From: Streptomyces sp. MMG1533 | GTDB lineage: Bacteria > Actinomycetota > Actinomycetes > Streptomycetales > Streptomycetaceae | Assembly (NCBI RefSeq): GCF_001279775.1 | Contig: NZ_LGDG01000260.1 | Location: 102,951 to 166,950, forward strand | Reading direction: 5' to 3' | Length of the DNA: 64,000 nt | In this document: positions 1-9,545 of the stretch, one piece after another | How the letters are laid out: each line of letters opens with the position of its first letter | Numbering within the stretch: position 1 is the stretch's first letter | Program-made: the position numbers and the translations under genes | Notes under the pieces: generated by a model | Seen by the model: only the letters and a program-made list of their open reading frames with translations | What the model was told of the DNA's origin: nothing | The model's database searches: none

Positions 1-48
1 CTCTGACCCTCCGGTCCTCCGACCTTCCGCCCCGCAGGGTCCACAGGC

Positions 49-105
49 GCCCGGGGGCGCGGCGATCCCCTGTCAAGGCCCTGACTGCCCGCCGCGCCCC
101 CGGGC
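49..105. terminator. Strong hairpin, likely terminator of the gene left of the window
   Basis: Perfect 16-bp inverted repeat: the arm at 49-64 pairs with the arm at 90-105 around a 25-nt loop. It is almost pure G+C with no U tract, as is usual for Streptomyces terminators. It lies between the window edge and the first gene. Confidence 0.6.
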
Positions 106-115
106 CTTCGCACTC

Positions 116-155
116 GCCTTCCCGCCTTCCCGCCTTCCCGCCTTCCCGCCTTCCC
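116..155. repeat. Five perfect tandem copies of an 8-bp unit
   Basis: GCCTTCCC is repeated five times without error and ends 17 bp before the ATG of the FAH-family gene, so it lies in that gene's leader. An 8-bp unit could change copy number by slippage and alter promoter or ribosome-site spacing; that effect is inference. Confidence 0.85.
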
Positions 156-172
156 TCCGACAGGACCCTTCC

Positions 173-1147
173 ATGCGTTTCGCCTCGTACGAGTACCGCG
201 ACCGAAGACGACAGGTGGCCGTCGTCGAAGCGGACGGCACGCTCTACCCCCTGCCCGGCGTCGACTCCCTGACCGGCCTGCTCGCCGAGGGAGGCGGTCT
301 GCCCGAACTACTCGACGCGGGCTCCGCGAAACTCGACGTCCCGGCCGGTCCCCACGTCTCCGAGGTACGACTGCTGCCGCCCCTCCAGCCGCCCACCGTG
401 CGGGACTTCGTCACCTTCGAGGAACACGTCGAGGGCATACGGCGGTCCGTGGACGGAGCCGCCGGAGTGCCCGAGCAGTGGTACGCGGCCCCGACGTTCT
501 ACTTCACCAACCCGTACGCGGTGTACGGCCCGCACGACGACATCCCCGTGCCCCCGGGTTCGAGCGTGCTCGACTTCGAGCTCGAAGTCGCCGCCGTGAT
601 CGGGAAGGAGGGCCGCGACCTCACCCCCGAGCAGGCCCGCGACCACATCGTCGGCTACACCGTCTTCAACGACTGGTCCGCCCGCGACCTGCAGTCCGCC
701 GAGATGAGGGTGGGCCTCGGCCCGTGCAAGGGCAAGGACACCGCCACCACCCTCGGCCCGTACCTGGTCACCGCCGACGAGCTGGAGAAGTACCGCGACG
801 AGGACGGCTTCCTGCGCCTGGCGCTGACCGCCGAGATCAACGGCGAGGTGGTCGGCAAGGACCTGCTGTCCAACATGAGCTGGACCTTCGAGGAGATGAC
901 CGCCTACGCCTCGCGCGGGACCTGGGTGCGTCCCGGCGACGTCCTCGGCTCCGGCACCTGCGGCAACGGCGGCTGTCTGGCGGAACTGTGGGGTGTACGA
1001 GGCCGGCGGGACCCGGCACCGCTGAGGCCCGGCGACACGGTCACGCTCACCGTGGAAGGCATCGGCAGCGTCTCCAACACCGTGGTGACCGGCCCCGGCC
1101 CCGTATCGCTCCCGGTCGCCCGGCGCCGCCCCAGGGAGCGGCCGTGA
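173..1147 (+). CDS. Fumarylacetoacetate hydrolase (FAH) family protein
   Basis: A 324-residue protein of the FAH superfamily, metal-dependent enzymes that hydrolyse or hydrate 2,4-diketo acids and related acylpyruvates. The catalytic fold occupies roughly residues 75-305. Metal-ligand acidic residues are visible in DFELEVA (Glu136, Glu138), followed by the family motif NDWSARD at 166-172 and a GTCGNGGC loop. It starts at the ATG at 173 and its stop overlaps the next gene's GTG start (GTGA), so the two are translationally coupled. The neighbours (SDR and CoA-transferase) suggest catabolism of a sugar acid or aromatic intermediate. The exact substrate cannot be read from the sequence. The family assignment is firm; the pathway is inference. 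Confidence 0.88.
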   Translation: MRFASYEYRDRRRQVAVVEADGTLYPLPGVDSLTGLLAEGGGLPELLDAGSAKLDVPAGPHVSEVRLLPPLQPPTVRDFVTFEEHVEGIRRSVDGAAGVPEQWYAAPTFYFTNPYAVYGPHDDIPVPPGSSVLDFELEVAAVIGKEGRDLTPEQARDHIVGYTVFNDWSARDLQSAEMRVGLGPCKGKDTATTLGPYLVTADELEKYRDEDGFLRLALTAEINGEVVGKDLLSNMSWTFEEMTAYASRGTWVRPGDVLGSGTCGNGGCLAELWGVRGRRDPAPLRPGDTVTLTVEGIGSVSNTVVTGPGPVSLPVARRRPRERP

Positions 1148-1896
1148 CCGCCGGCCTCCGTCCCGAGCGGCTCCTGGGCAAGGTCGTCGTGGTGACGGGC
1201 GCGGCGGCCGGCCAGGGCGCCGCGGAGGCCCAGGCACTGACCCGGGAGGGCGCCCGGGTGATCGCCACCGACGTCACGGAGGCACCCGGCTGCCGCCGCC
1301 TGGACGTCACCAGCGAGAAGGACTGGGCGGAGCTCGCCGCCGACCTGCGCGAGGCGTACGGACAGGTGCACGGCTTGGTCAACAACGCGGGCGTCACCTG
1401 GCGCGCCCGCATCGACGAGGTACGTCCCGAGGACATGGCGCGGGTCCACGCGGTCAATGTCACCGGTCCGCTCCTGGGCATCCAGCACCTGGTGCCGTTG
1501 ATGCGCGCGGGGGCGTCGATCGTGAACGTCGGTTCGTCGGCGGCGCTGACCGCCCACTACCCGGTCGCGTACACGGCGAGCAAGTGGGCGCTGCGCGGCC
1601 TGTCGAGGACCGCCGCCATGGAACTGGGGCGCCGCGGCATCCGCGTGAACACCGTCCACCCCGGCTTCATCGAGACGGACATGACCGCCTCCGCGGCGCC
1701 GGCGTTCCGCGAGGCGAACCTCCTCGGGACGCCGCTCGGCCGCACCGGGACGGTCGACGACATCGCCCCGCTCGTGGTGTTCCTGCTGTCCGACGACGCG
1801 TCCTTCATCACCGGAGCTGAGATCCCGGTCGACGGCGGCCTCACCTCGCACGGCGGCGCCAAGCCGATCTCGGACGCCCTGCGCACAGACGCCTGA
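1144..1896 (+). CDS. SDR family NAD(P)-dependent oxidoreductase
   Basis: A classical short-chain dehydrogenase/reductase of 250 residues. The Rossmann cofactor motif TGAAAGQG is at residues 19-26, NNAG follows, and the catalytic Tyr/Lys pair lies in YTASK. The C-terminal IPVDGG segment is typical of the family. I chose the GTG at 1144 because it overlaps the FAH stop and leads directly into the conserved N-terminus; longer readings of the same frame run antisense-like sequence. It probably oxidises a hydroxy-acid or sugar intermediate that the FAH-family protein then cleaves, which is inference from operon position. 36 bp separate it from the CoA-transferase pair. Confidence 0.9.
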   Translation: MTAGLRPERLLGKVVVVTGAAAGQGAAEAQALTREGARVIATDVTEAPGCRRLDVTSEKDWAELAADLREAYGQVHGLVNNAGVTWRARIDEVRPEDMARVHAVNVTGPLLGIQHLVPLMRAGASIVNVGSSAALTAHYPVAYTASKWALRGLSRTAAMELGRRGIRVNTVHPGFIETDMTASAAPAFREANLLGTPLGRTGTVDDIAPLVVFLLSDDASFITGAEIPVDGGLTSHGGAKPISDALRTDA

Positions 1897-1932
1897 GCAG
1901 CACCAACGGAAGACAGAAAGGCCCTTTCACCC

Positions 1933-2688
1933 ATGGACAAGGTCTGCGCGAGCGCCGCGGAGGCGGTCGCCGACATCCCCGACGGGGCGTCCCTGGCCGT
2001 CGGCGGCTTCGGCCTCAGCGGCATCCCCGCCGTGCTCATCCAGTCCCTCCACGCCCAGGGCACCACGGGCCTGAAGGTCGTGTCGAACAACTGCGGGGTC
2101 GACGCGCACGGACTGGGAGTCCTGCTGGCCGACGGCCGGATCGCCCGGGTCACGGGCAGTTACGTGGGCGAGAACAAGGAGTTCGCCCGCCAGTACCTGT
2201 CGGGCGAACTGGAGGTGGAGCTGGTGCCACAGGGCACGCTGGCCGAGCGGATGCGCGCCGGCGGAGCGGGCATCCCCGCCTTCTACACCCCCGCAGGGGT
2301 GGGCACCCAGGTCGCCCGTGGCGGACTGCCCTGGCGCCACGCGGCCGACGGCACGGTCGCCGTGGCCTCCCCGCCCAAGGAGACCCGCGACTTCACAGGC
2401 CGCACGTACGTACTTGAGCACGGCATCACCACCGACTTCGCCCTCGTGCGGGCCCGGCGCGGCGACCGCCACGGGAACCTGGTCTTCCGCAAGTCCGCCG
2501 CCAACTTCAACCCTCTCGCCGCGATGGCCGGCCGGATCACCGTCGCCGAGGTCGAAGAGCTCGTGGAGCCGGGCGAATTGAGCCCCGACGAGGTGCACCT
2601 GCCGGGCGTCTTCGTCCAGCGGATCGTGGCCCTGACTCCCGCTCAGGCCGCCGACAAGCAAACAGAGAAGAGGACCGTACGCGCATGA
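1933..2688 (+). CDS. CoA-transferase subunit A (3-oxoacid or 3-oxoadipate type)
   Basis: A 251-residue alpha subunit of the family I CoA-transferases (SCOT/PcaI type). The glycine-rich segment GGFGLSGIP near residues 23-31 and the SNNCG motif are characteristic of the subunit. With subunit B it moves CoA between succinyl-CoA and a 3-oxoacid such as acetoacetate or 3-oxoadipate. It overlaps the next gene by four bases (ATGA), as expected for a heterodimer made in equal amounts. Which acid is used cannot be decided from the sequence; pcaI- and scoA-type proteins are too alike. It follows the FAH and SDR genes and probably belongs to the same catabolic operon. Confidence 0.9.
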   Translation: MDKVCASAAEAVADIPDGASLAVGGFGLSGIPAVLIQSLHAQGTTGLKVVSNNCGVDAHGLGVLLADGRIARVTGSYVGENKEFARQYLSGELEVELVPQGTLAERMRAGGAGIPAFYTPAGVGTQVARGGLPWRHAADGTVAVASPPKETRDFTGRTYVLEHGITTDFALVRARRGDRHGNLVFRKSAANFNPLAAMAGRITVAEVEELVEPGELSPDEVHLPGVFVQRIVALTPAQAADKQTEKRTVRA

Positions 2689-3344
2689 GCACCACCCTCG
2701 GTACGCACCTGGGCTGGACCCGCGACCAGATGGCGGCCCGCGCCGCCGCCGAACTAACCGACGGCTCCTACGTCAACCTCGGCATCGGCCTGCCCACCCT
2801 GATACCCGGCCACCTCCCACCCGGCGTGCACGTGGTCCTGCACTCGGAGAACGGCATCCTGGGCACCGGCCCGTACCCGACCGAGGACGAGGTCGACCCC
2901 GACCTGATCAACGCGGGCAAGGAGACGGTGACCGTCCTGCCCGGCGCCGCCTTCTTCGACTCGGCCCTCTCCTTCGGCATGATCCGCGGCGGCCACATCG
3001 ACACCGCCGTGCTGGGCGCCATGCAGGTCTCCGCGGCCGGCGACCTGGCCAACTGGATGATCCCCGGCAAGATGGTCAAGGGCATGGGCGGCGCCATGGA
3101 CCTGGTCCACGGCGCCCGCCGCGTGATCGTCCTGATGGAACACACCGCCAAGGACGGCACCCCGAAGATCGTCAAGGAGTGCACCCTCCCACTCACCGGC
3201 GAACGATGCGTCCACCGCATCATCACCGACCTCGCCGTCCTCGACGTCACACCGGAGGGCCTCGCGCTCGTGGAATGCGGACCGGGTGTCACCGCCGAGG
3301 ACATCGCCGCCCGCACCGATGCGGCTGTGATCCGGAGGCCATGA
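2685..3344 (+). CDS. CoA-transferase subunit B
   Basis: A 219-residue beta subunit of the same CoA-transferase. The HSENG motif near residues 50-55 holds the glutamate that forms the covalent glutamyl-CoA intermediate in this family. GIGLPTL and [18 protein letters not shown] are further family segments. The start ATG overlaps the subunit A stop. The operon ends here: a perfect GC palindrome lies 24 bp downstream. Together the two subunits form a complete cytoplasmic enzyme that activates or recycles a 3-oxoacid. Confidence 0.92.
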   Translation: MSTTLGTHLGWTRDQMAARAAAELTDGSYVNLGIGLPTLIPGHLPPGVHVVLHSENGILGTGPYPTEDEVDPDLINAGKETVTVLPGAAFFDSALSFGMIRGGHIDTAVLGAMQVSAAGDLANWMIPGKMVKGMGGAMDLVHGARRVIVLMEHTAKDGTPKIVKECTLPLTGERCVHRIITDLAVLDVTPEGLALVECGPGVTAEDIAARTDAAVIRRP

Positions 3345-3367
3345 GCGGTGAACGGGTCGGCTGTCGA

Positions 3368-3385
3368 GGCCCCTGCGCAGGGGCC
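3368..3385. terminator. 18-bp GC palindrome, probable terminator of the CoA-transferase operon
   Basis: GGCCCCTGCGCAGGGGCC is perfectly self-complementary and lies 24 bp after the stop of subunit B. There is no T tract, which is common for Streptomyces terminators. Confidence 0.5.
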
Positions 3386-3868
3386 TGACCCCGCGGGTCC
3401 GGGTCCACCGCCTCCGCGTCCCGGTTGCGCTGCGGGCGATGGTACGGACGGGTGTGGCTCTCCTCCGGAGAAGCTCTGGAGGCGTGGGAGGCGGCAGCCC
3501 GTGTCCGGGGGAGGAACTCGAGGCAGGCGTGATGAGCTCCCAGGTTCGGGCATGCCCGAACCAGCTACCGGGGCAGCGCGCCGGAGCCGCAGACTTTCAC
3601 TCAAAGGCCGTCGCAGGCCGCCAGACGGCGACCCGCGCAAAGCTCGCCGCGGAAAACGCCCTCCTATGCGACGACGGCTCCCGGCCCAGCTACTCCCGCG
3701 TCAGCGGCCCCACCGCCGACACCGCCGCCGGCCACACCGCCCGCACTCTCACCGACCTCGCCGACCACATCGGGCCCTCACCTACGCCGACCTCGGCGAC
3801 AGCCTCGGCGCCAAGGTTAATCGACAGCTCCCTGCCTTATGCTCGCCACCGGAATGCGAGACAGCACC
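3386..3868. other. Intergenic stretch with a 20-bp palindrome and possible decayed coding sequence
   Basis: No intact gene is convincing here. Positions 3543-3562 form a perfect 20-bp palindrome with half-site GGTTCGGGCA. From about 3590 to 3830 the plus strand reads protein-like sequence in one frame (ending LTDLADHIG) and then continues in another (LTYADLGDSLGAKVNRQ), as if a gene had been frameshifted near 3773. I do not recognise the product. The stretch separates the catabolic operon from the conflict-system operon and may be an insertion scar. Confidence 0.35.
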
Positions 3869-5995
3869 TCATGAGAGGAGAGATACGATCTCGCGCAGAT
3901 CGGTCACCTCACAGTCTGCCCTGGCGCCCGCAGGAAGTGTCATCGCCGGTGCTGCCTGATCCCGGAAAAGGCACGAAATTGCTCCGGAATTTCGTGCCGC
4001 GGTTACGTCAGATTCCACCGAGTCGCCAACCATCAAGATTCTTCCGACCGGTACGCTGATAAAATTTGCAACTGTTTGCAAGGCGAGGGCATTTGGCTTC
4101 CCCAATGTCACGGCCCGCCGCGCCAAGACCTCCTCGGCCGCAGCCACGATCCACCCCGATGCCGGCAAAGGTCCGCTTCTCGCCCCGTACCAGCGGTCAC
4201 GGGCGGTGGCATAGAGTCCCTCCACCCGGCCGGAGATACGCAGCAGCCGCGCCACGTCCTGATAGCCAAAGCTTTCACTGTAACCGACGACGACAGCGCA
4301 GGGAGAGTCTTCTGAGGCAGGAGCGGAAGCCAGGGTTTCGACCGGCATTCCGAACGAGCGGAACTCTTCAGCCAGAGCACTTCCGTCCTCGACGGTTACG
4401 TAATGTCGCCGGTGGCTCTGAGTGGAACGAAGGTGCAGCGCCGCCAAGAAAGAGCTGGTGAACATATCCTCTCGTTCTGATGGAATTCCGATGTCAGCCA
4501 GTCGGTCACAGAGGAACCCGCGGTCGCGGTTCGCATAGTTACTGAGAAAGCAGACCTTCAGGCCAGCCGCCCGAATCCTCTTGATAACTTCGCCGATATG
4601 TGGGATGGGTTCGAAACTTCGCCACACAACGCCGTCCAAGTCGAAGGCAACAGCATCAACCCGTTCCCGCATGTTTCCCTGTACCCTTTGCGCGGTCTGC
4701 TGCGGATCCGGTCCGGCATGATTCAATTTCGTCATGTGGCTCCTAGGCTCATACTCCGACGGGGCACCGGTCTGGACGCGAGAGGAGGCCTTAAGTAACT
4801 CAACTTTGTCCGCTCCGGCAGGTGCATCTTCGGGGTAAAGGGGGTCGCTCCTGTCGAAGATTCTGTCTGTCGCTTTTTCTTTCGAGCTATGAAGGAAAGA
4901 AAACACTTTACACTGACCGAAATTCTGGTCGAGCTTACCCCTGTACTCCATTGATTTTTCGGAGGCGAGGATTTCCGCAAGCGTGTGATTGCCCAGATCG
5001 CCGAGTATCCATGCGTCGTCCAGCGGCTTTCCGTGAATGTTTAATGCCCACGGAGAAGCGAGCAGCGTGCCATCGGTGAGGAGCCCAAAGGATTCTCGCA
5101 TCAGATCGCACGGATTGACACCGTCATCGGTGCCGGCCAGGTGTCGCATGGCACACTGGAGCTTTATTTTTGGTTTTCCGTACGTGCTTTCCAGCCGCTG
5201 CAGGGTGGAGATCGCGTCGAGGTACTGCGCTCTGGTGGGAACCATATCGCGGCGGAAGGTCCCGCGACCCACCGGAAATAGCCTCATGAGCAGCAGCGTG
5301 TCGATGCCGTGCTCGAAAAGCTCACGGTAGATCTGTTCCAGCCGTTCCGGGCTGCAATTCACAGTGGTGAGCGGGCATTCTGCCCGGACCTTGACGCCCG
5401 CTCGAGCGAACCTGGCTGCATGCAAAAGGTTCCGGCTCGCATAATGACGGGGCCGGAATTCCGGATTGCCATAGCCTGGCGAGTCGAAGGTAAAATTGAG
5501 CTCTCCGATGAGCGGAGCGATCTGGTCGGGCTTCCAGGTGATCAGTCCTGCTCCCGTCGCGGTGAGGGTGACGTTGTCCCGACCGAAGCGAGAGCCTGCC
5601 TCGGACATCACCTGTACATTTTCGGGCAGGACCATGGGGTCGCCGCCGGAGAAGTCGATTTTCGGGTTGTATCCGGAAAGATGGTCCAGGATGCGCATCT
5701 TGCCGGCCAGATCGAGCTCGAGATCCCGGCCCTGGCGCCACCGTGCCGCCTGGACATAGATGCTGTCCTGCCCCGGCTGGTCCGGCACTTGGTCCGTCCG
5801 GGACAGTGCATCGGACCTGGTCTCCGTGGTTCCTCGGCGACGGCGAACATGCACTGCGTCGACGCTGCACATGGGGCAGTCCCATGGGCACACAAGGGTG
5901 AGCGACCAGATCAAGTCGATGCGCGGTAGGTGCGTCAGCGCAGGTGTGTCAGCGCCTCGACCGGTAGTTGCGGATAACTGGGTTTCAGGCTTCAC
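3869..5995 (-). CDS. Radical SAM domain fused to a HAD-superfamily phosphatase, third gene of a conflict-type operon
   Basis: A 708-residue two-domain protein. The N-terminal half is a radical SAM enzyme: Cys36, Cys40 and Cys43 in CPWDCPMC bind the 4Fe-4S cluster, and FSGGDP (115-120) is the SAM-binding GGE-type motif. Later cysteines (ECPLTTVNC, LQCAMRH, NPCD, GQCK) may hold a degenerate auxiliary-cluster region. From about residue 442 a NagD-like HAD phosphatase follows: DLDGV (Asp452 nucleophile, Asp454), the SN motif in FLSNY, the LGKPN lysine and GDSVESD. All four HAD motifs are present, so both halves look active. Translation starts at a GTG overlapping the caspase gene's stop. I infer it makes or removes a modified phosphorylated metabolite or nucleotide, but no substrate can be named. 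No stop separates the halves, so this is a real fusion. Confidence 0.85.
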   Translation of the reverse strand: MKPETQLSATTGRGADTPALTHLPRIDLIWSLTLVCPWDCPMCSVDAVHVRRRRGTTETRSDALSRTDQVPDQPGQDSIYVQAARWRQGRDLELDLAGKMRILDHLSGYNPKIDFSGGDPMVLPENVQVMSEAGSRFGRDNVTLTATGAGLITWKPDQIAPLIGELNFTFDSPGYGNPEFRPRHYASRNLLHAARFARAGVKVRAECPLTTVNCSPERLEQIYRELFEHGIDTLLLMRLFPVGRGTFRRDMVPTRAQYLDAISTLQRLESTYGKPKIKLQCAMRHLAGTDDGVNPCDLMRESFGLLTDGTLLASPWALNIHGKPLDDAWILGDLGNHTLAEILASEKSMEYRGKLDQNFGQCKVFSFLHSSKEKATDRIFDRSDPLYPEDAPAGADKVELLKASSRVQTGAPSEYEPRSHMTKLNHAGPDPQQTAQRVQGNMRERVDAVAFDLDGVVWRSFEPIPHIGEVIKRIRAAGLKVCFLSNYANRDRGFLCDRLADIGIPSEREDMFTSSFLAALHLRSTQSHRRHYVTVEDGSALAEEFRSFGMPVETLASAPASEDSPCAVVVGYSESFGYQDVARLLRISGRVEGLYATARDRWYGARSGPLPASGWIVAAAEEVLARRAVTLGKPNALALQTVANFISVPVGRILMVGDSVESDVTAARNSGAISCLFRDQAAPAMTLPAGARADCEVTDLREIVSLLS

Positions 5996-8900
5996 GGGGA
6001 TGCTCCCGGTTCCTCGAAGGCCAGGGGGCGCAGGAGAGAGTCTGCGAGTTGCGGGGCGCCCAGAATGTGCGCAGAGCGGTCAATGAAGTAAGAGACCTCG
6101 TCACCACAAGGTTCGGCTCGCTGTGCCTCGGTGTGATGCAGCTGGGTCAGGAGTTCCACGGCCTGCTCCGCATACGGTCCGCCGTGGAACTCCGCCAGCC
6201 CGTTGGCGACTTCTCGCCTGATCCACCAGTGAGGGTCACGGGAGAGCCGTTCCAGGCCCGCAACACGTACGGAGGAGGACATCGAGACAAGCGAGCTGTA
6301 GCGGACAAGGAAGAGGACCAGGGCCCAGCGGATCGCTTCGTCGGCGTCCTGCTCCAGCAGCGTCATAAGCTCTCCGACCGCAGAGGGGGTCTTCTGGAGA
6401 GCGGTCATGGCTGCGGCTGTCAGGCTGCACATGGTGTCGACAAGGTGCATATAGGGGTCTTCGCCCAGCGGAACGTCCGTCCGTTCCGAGATGAAGCCCT
6501 GGATTTTCGAGAACCGAGCGTGCTCGATGTCGATGTCTCGCCGCGCGACTCTTTCGCGGAAGATCTTCAGAACCACGTCGCGTTCTGCAGGCCGGTTGAG
6601 CGTGATGTTCACGTCGGAGATGAGGCCGAGACTGTATCTGGCCGCGAATCCCACGTCGTCGGTGTCCTGGGCGAGATTCTTGAGCAGCGCAGTCCTGGTC
6701 CCGAGGTCCGGGAGGCTGGGTAATTCCCTGGCCATCTTCAACCGTACGGACGGACTGGCGTCCGACGCGAGACGTTCGAGCAAGGGGAGGATGGGGGCCG
6801 GGTTGTGCTCCGCCATACCGATGAGTGAGGTGACCAATCGAGCCCGGACCCAGTCAGATGGGTCTTCGGCCAGTGTGAGGCAGACATCGGTCCCGGCCCC
6901 GTTCCTGTAGCGGGACAGATAGTTCGCAACGCACCATCGCACCTGAGGGTTTTCGTCGCGACTCATGGTCCCGATCGTGTCGCTCTCCTGGGATGCGATG
7001 CCGAGGTCACATCCGAGCAGACCAACACAAACGGCGTGACGGCATCTCCAGGACATCTCTCCCACACGGCTCAGGTCATGGGCTTTCGCTGCCTTCCCCG
7101 ACTGGTTCCATGTGCGCAGCAGGGAGTAGCCACCGGCACGCCGTACTCTCCAGTGATAGTCGTCGGCCAGTGACCACAGCAGTTGCAGGGACTGCGGTGA
7201 CGGCTTGCGAGCGCTGCCGAGCGCCTGAGCCACCGTCTCTCGTGATTCCCAGTCGCCGCCGTCCGTACAGGCCAGCACTTCGGCATCGGCTTCGCGGTCG
7301 ATCCAGCCGACGAGGGTGTCTGCGGACAGGGTCCGTATCAGGTAGTTGTCCGAGGCAGCGAGGGTCCGGACGGCAGGGAGCAGGCGGTGCGGCGGCAGCT
7401 CCAAGTGAGCGGCAACGCTACAGGCAACTGCGCGCCACCGGTCGTCAAGGCCTGCAAGAAGCTCCAGGCTCTGGAGCATGACGTCGGGATTGTCACGCAG
7501 GGAGAGCAGTAGATTCTCCACAATCCCAGGGGTGTTGACGAGACGGCTCTCTGTCAGTCCGGTTATGAGCGAGGCGACTTCATGCATGTCCGGCTGGTCC
7601 GAGAGCTGCTGGCGGAGATGCCTTGCCACGATGTGTTCCAGGATGATCTCGAAACGGAAACCCAACGCTCCGTTCTTCTCCGTGAGGACACCCTCGACCA
7701 GCAGCCGTCGGCACATGGCAAGATCGGACGGCGGAAGGGCACTCACCGGCACAGAAGGCCGCTCTCGGTCCAGCATGAGTTCGGACATCCGGAAGAGGGA
7801 CGCCATGATTTCGATACTGTCCGAGCCGTCCGGGAAACGTTCGTCGAAGAACCGGTCGATCAGAGCCCCCCGGCTGAAAGTGCGTTCGAGAGCCGGGGTG
7901 CTCCCGCGGTAGACCTCGGCAATCAACCGCAGGAATATCGGTTCCCGGCACAGAACGCGCAGCTTGTGAGTCAGCCTGCCTGTGAGGGCGAATCCCCTCT
8001 TGTAGGTCTGCCAGGCGTTCTCCATCTCGGCGGGCTGGAATGCGGCCACGGGCGTACCCGGCATGCTGCTGTTGACCACCAGCTCATCCCGGTAGACCGC
8101 CCGACCGAAGTGGCCCAGCATGTGCCGCGCGTTGCGGACCCAGAACAGCCAGTCGCCGGAGCGGCAGCTGACTGCGAAGCGGATGGGCCAGTCGTGCGCG
8201 CGAATGTCGCGCGTCAACTCGTTCAGTTCCATTCGCAGTTCGTCGCGGCCGACCGCACGCTCGTTGAGGGCGTCGATGAAAATAAAGAGTGTGTGGCCCT
8301 GCTCCTTTACTCGGCGCGCGGCCTCCTCCATCACCTCCCCGTCACCCGCCGTGAACCCCAAGTCCTGGGCCAGCGCGTCCGTAAGCCGCCCGTCCAGCTG
8401 GGAGCCGTGGTAGAAGACCACGGGCGAGCGCATGCCCAGTTCGGTGGCCAGCGTGCACAACAGGCTCGTCTTTCCTCTGCCGGCCTCGCCGACGGCGGAG
8501 AAGACGATCGTGTTCGAAGCCAGGAACCGAGTCCACGCCTGCTGCATTGCCGGTCTCTCGACGTAGAGGTCGGGCAGGTGCTGATGGTCGAGCACCTCCC
8601 CGGCATCGCTCGGTGTTCCAACGAGGAGTTCCATCTCGCGTTGACGCTGGCGCCGTGCCAGAGCGAGAAGATCGGCCGATTCGGGCAGGTAGCCTTTGCT
8701 CACCGCTGCCGGATGCGCCGGCCGGCCGGCACTCCGGTCGTGATCGGCCTCGTCCTGTAAGGGCGTTGGAAGGAGCTGTGGTTCTCCAGCAGCGGGTGTC
8801 GTGATCCAGCGGTTGCGGGTCAGCGCCAGTTGGTCCACTGTCCCTGTCCCGCGGTGCATGGGCCGCGGGAGGCTGCGGGAGATCATGGTCCGCAGCAGTT

Positions 8901-9537
8901 CCCGGTACACAGTGCCAAAGGTGAGGAACTCGGGCCCGCTGGGCAGGCCGTTACGCAGGAGGCTGAGCAGCTCGCCGGTGAAGGCGGTGTAGGTCGCGCC
9001 TTCGGGAGCCAGAGCCACAGCATTGGCCGCTGTCGAGGTGAGGGTGTACGTACCTTCGATGGAAACTTGCCCGGCGAAGGACTCCTCAGGTGAGCTCATT
9101 CCCTGGATGGCCCGGCCGCTGAAGCAGCAGTCCAGAATGACGATGCGGTTGCTGGCGGGGCTGTCGCCGACGATGTCCCTGATCAGCGCGTACGGTAGCG
9201 CGCTGACCACCAGTTCGTCGGGGTCCGTGTCGGCCAGGCTCAGGTAGAGCTCGTTCTGCGCGCTGGTCAGGCCATGGCCGGCGTAGTAGAAGAGCAGGGT
9301 GTCGCTCGCGGCGGCTGCGACCCGGCGCAAGGAGCGGTACACGTCTCGCAGTACGTGAGGGTCCGGCAGGACGATGCACCGGTCGGCAGCGAACCCGCCG
9401 GACTCCGGATCGGCGATGATGTCGACCAGGGCGCTGAGGTTGTTCCGGACTGCTGGCAGATCGGACAGTTCTGTGGACCTGTACTTGCTGGCGCCGATGA
9501 GGATCGCCAGGGACGTCTGTGGATCCGGAAGCCGCAT
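5992..9537 (-). CDS. Caspase-like (C14) peptidase - STAND/NACHT-type NTPase - HEAT-repeat protein
   Basis: An 1181-residue, three-part protein. Residues 1-240 are a caspase-fold peptidase with the catalytic dyad His88 (YYAGHG) and Cys138 (DCCFSG). Residues 320-640 are a P-loop NTPase: Walker A GEAGRGKTS at 350-358 and Walker B LFIFIDALNE near 417-426, followed by a winged-helix-like region. Residues from about 640 to 1150 are repeated 30-40-residue helical units of the HEAT type (for example VRWCVANYL, VRARLVTSLIGMAEH, VRLKMARELPSL). In known STAND proteins the repeats sense a signal, the NTPase oligomerises and the effector is released, so this is likely a signal-gated protease in the cytoplasm. 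The ATG at 9537 follows GAGG by 6 bp. It is eight bases from the EACC1 gene and overlaps the radical SAM-HAD gene. Confidence 0.9.
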   Translation of the reverse strand: MRLPDPQTSLAILIGASKYRSTELSDLPAVRNNLSALVDIIADPESGGFAADRCIVLPDPHVLRDVYRSLRRVAAAASDTLLFYYAGHGLTSAQNELYLSLADTDPDELVVSALPYALIRDIVGDSPASNRIVILDCCFSGRAIQGMSSPEESFAGQVSIEGTYTLTSTAANAVALAPEGATYTAFTGELLSLLRNGLPSGPEFLTFGTVYRELLRTMISRSLPRPMHRGTGTVDQLALTRNRWITTPAAGEPQLLPTPLQDEADHDRSAGRPAHPAAVSKGYLPESADLLALARRQRQREMELLVGTPSDAGEVLDHQHLPDLYVERPAMQQAWTRFLASNTIVFSAVGEAGRGKTSLLCTLATELGMRSPVVFYHGSQLDGRLTDALAQDLGFTAGDGEVMEEAARRVKEQGHTLFIFIDALNERAVGRDELRMELNELTRDIRAHDWPIRFAVSCRSGDWLFWVRNARHMLGHFGRAVYRDELVVNSSMPGTPVAAFQPAEMENAWQTYKRGFALTGRLTHKLRVLCREPIFLRLIAEVYRGSTPALERTFSRGALIDRFFDERFPDGSDSIEIMASLFRMSELMLDRERPSVPVSALPPSDLAMCRRLLVEGVLTEKNGALGFRFEIILEHIVARHLRQQLSDQPDMHEVASLITGLTESRLVNTPGIVENLLLSLRDNPDVMLQSLELLAGLDDRWRAVACSVAAHLELPPHRLLPAVRTLAASDNYLIRTLSADTLVGWIDREADAEVLACTDGGDWESRETVAQALGSARKPSPQSLQLLWSLADDYHWRVRRAGGYSLLRTWNQSGKAAKAHDLSRVGEMSWRCRHAVCVGLLGCDLGIASQESDTIGTMSRDENPQVRWCVANYLSRYRNGAGTDVCLTLAEDPSDWVRARLVTSLIGMAEHNPAPILPLLERLASDASPSVRLKMARELPSLPDLGTRTALLKNLAQDTDDVGFAARYSLGLISDVNITLNRPAERDVVLKIFRERVARRDIDIEHARFSKIQGFISERTDVPLGEDPYMHLVDTMCSLTAAAMTALQKTPSAVGELMTLLEQDADEAIRWALVLFLVRYSSLVSMSSSVRVAGLERLSRDPHWWIRREVANGLAEFHGGPYAEQAVELLTQLHHTEAQRAEPCGDEVSYFIDRSAHILGAPQLADSLLRPLAFEEPGASP

Positions 9538-9545
9538 CGCGACCT

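Noticed and set aside
308..1237. Long minus-strand frame opposite the FAH gene
   Set aside because: It is a GC-driven antisense shadow of the FAH and SDR genes, with low-complexity Arg/Gly/Ala sequence.
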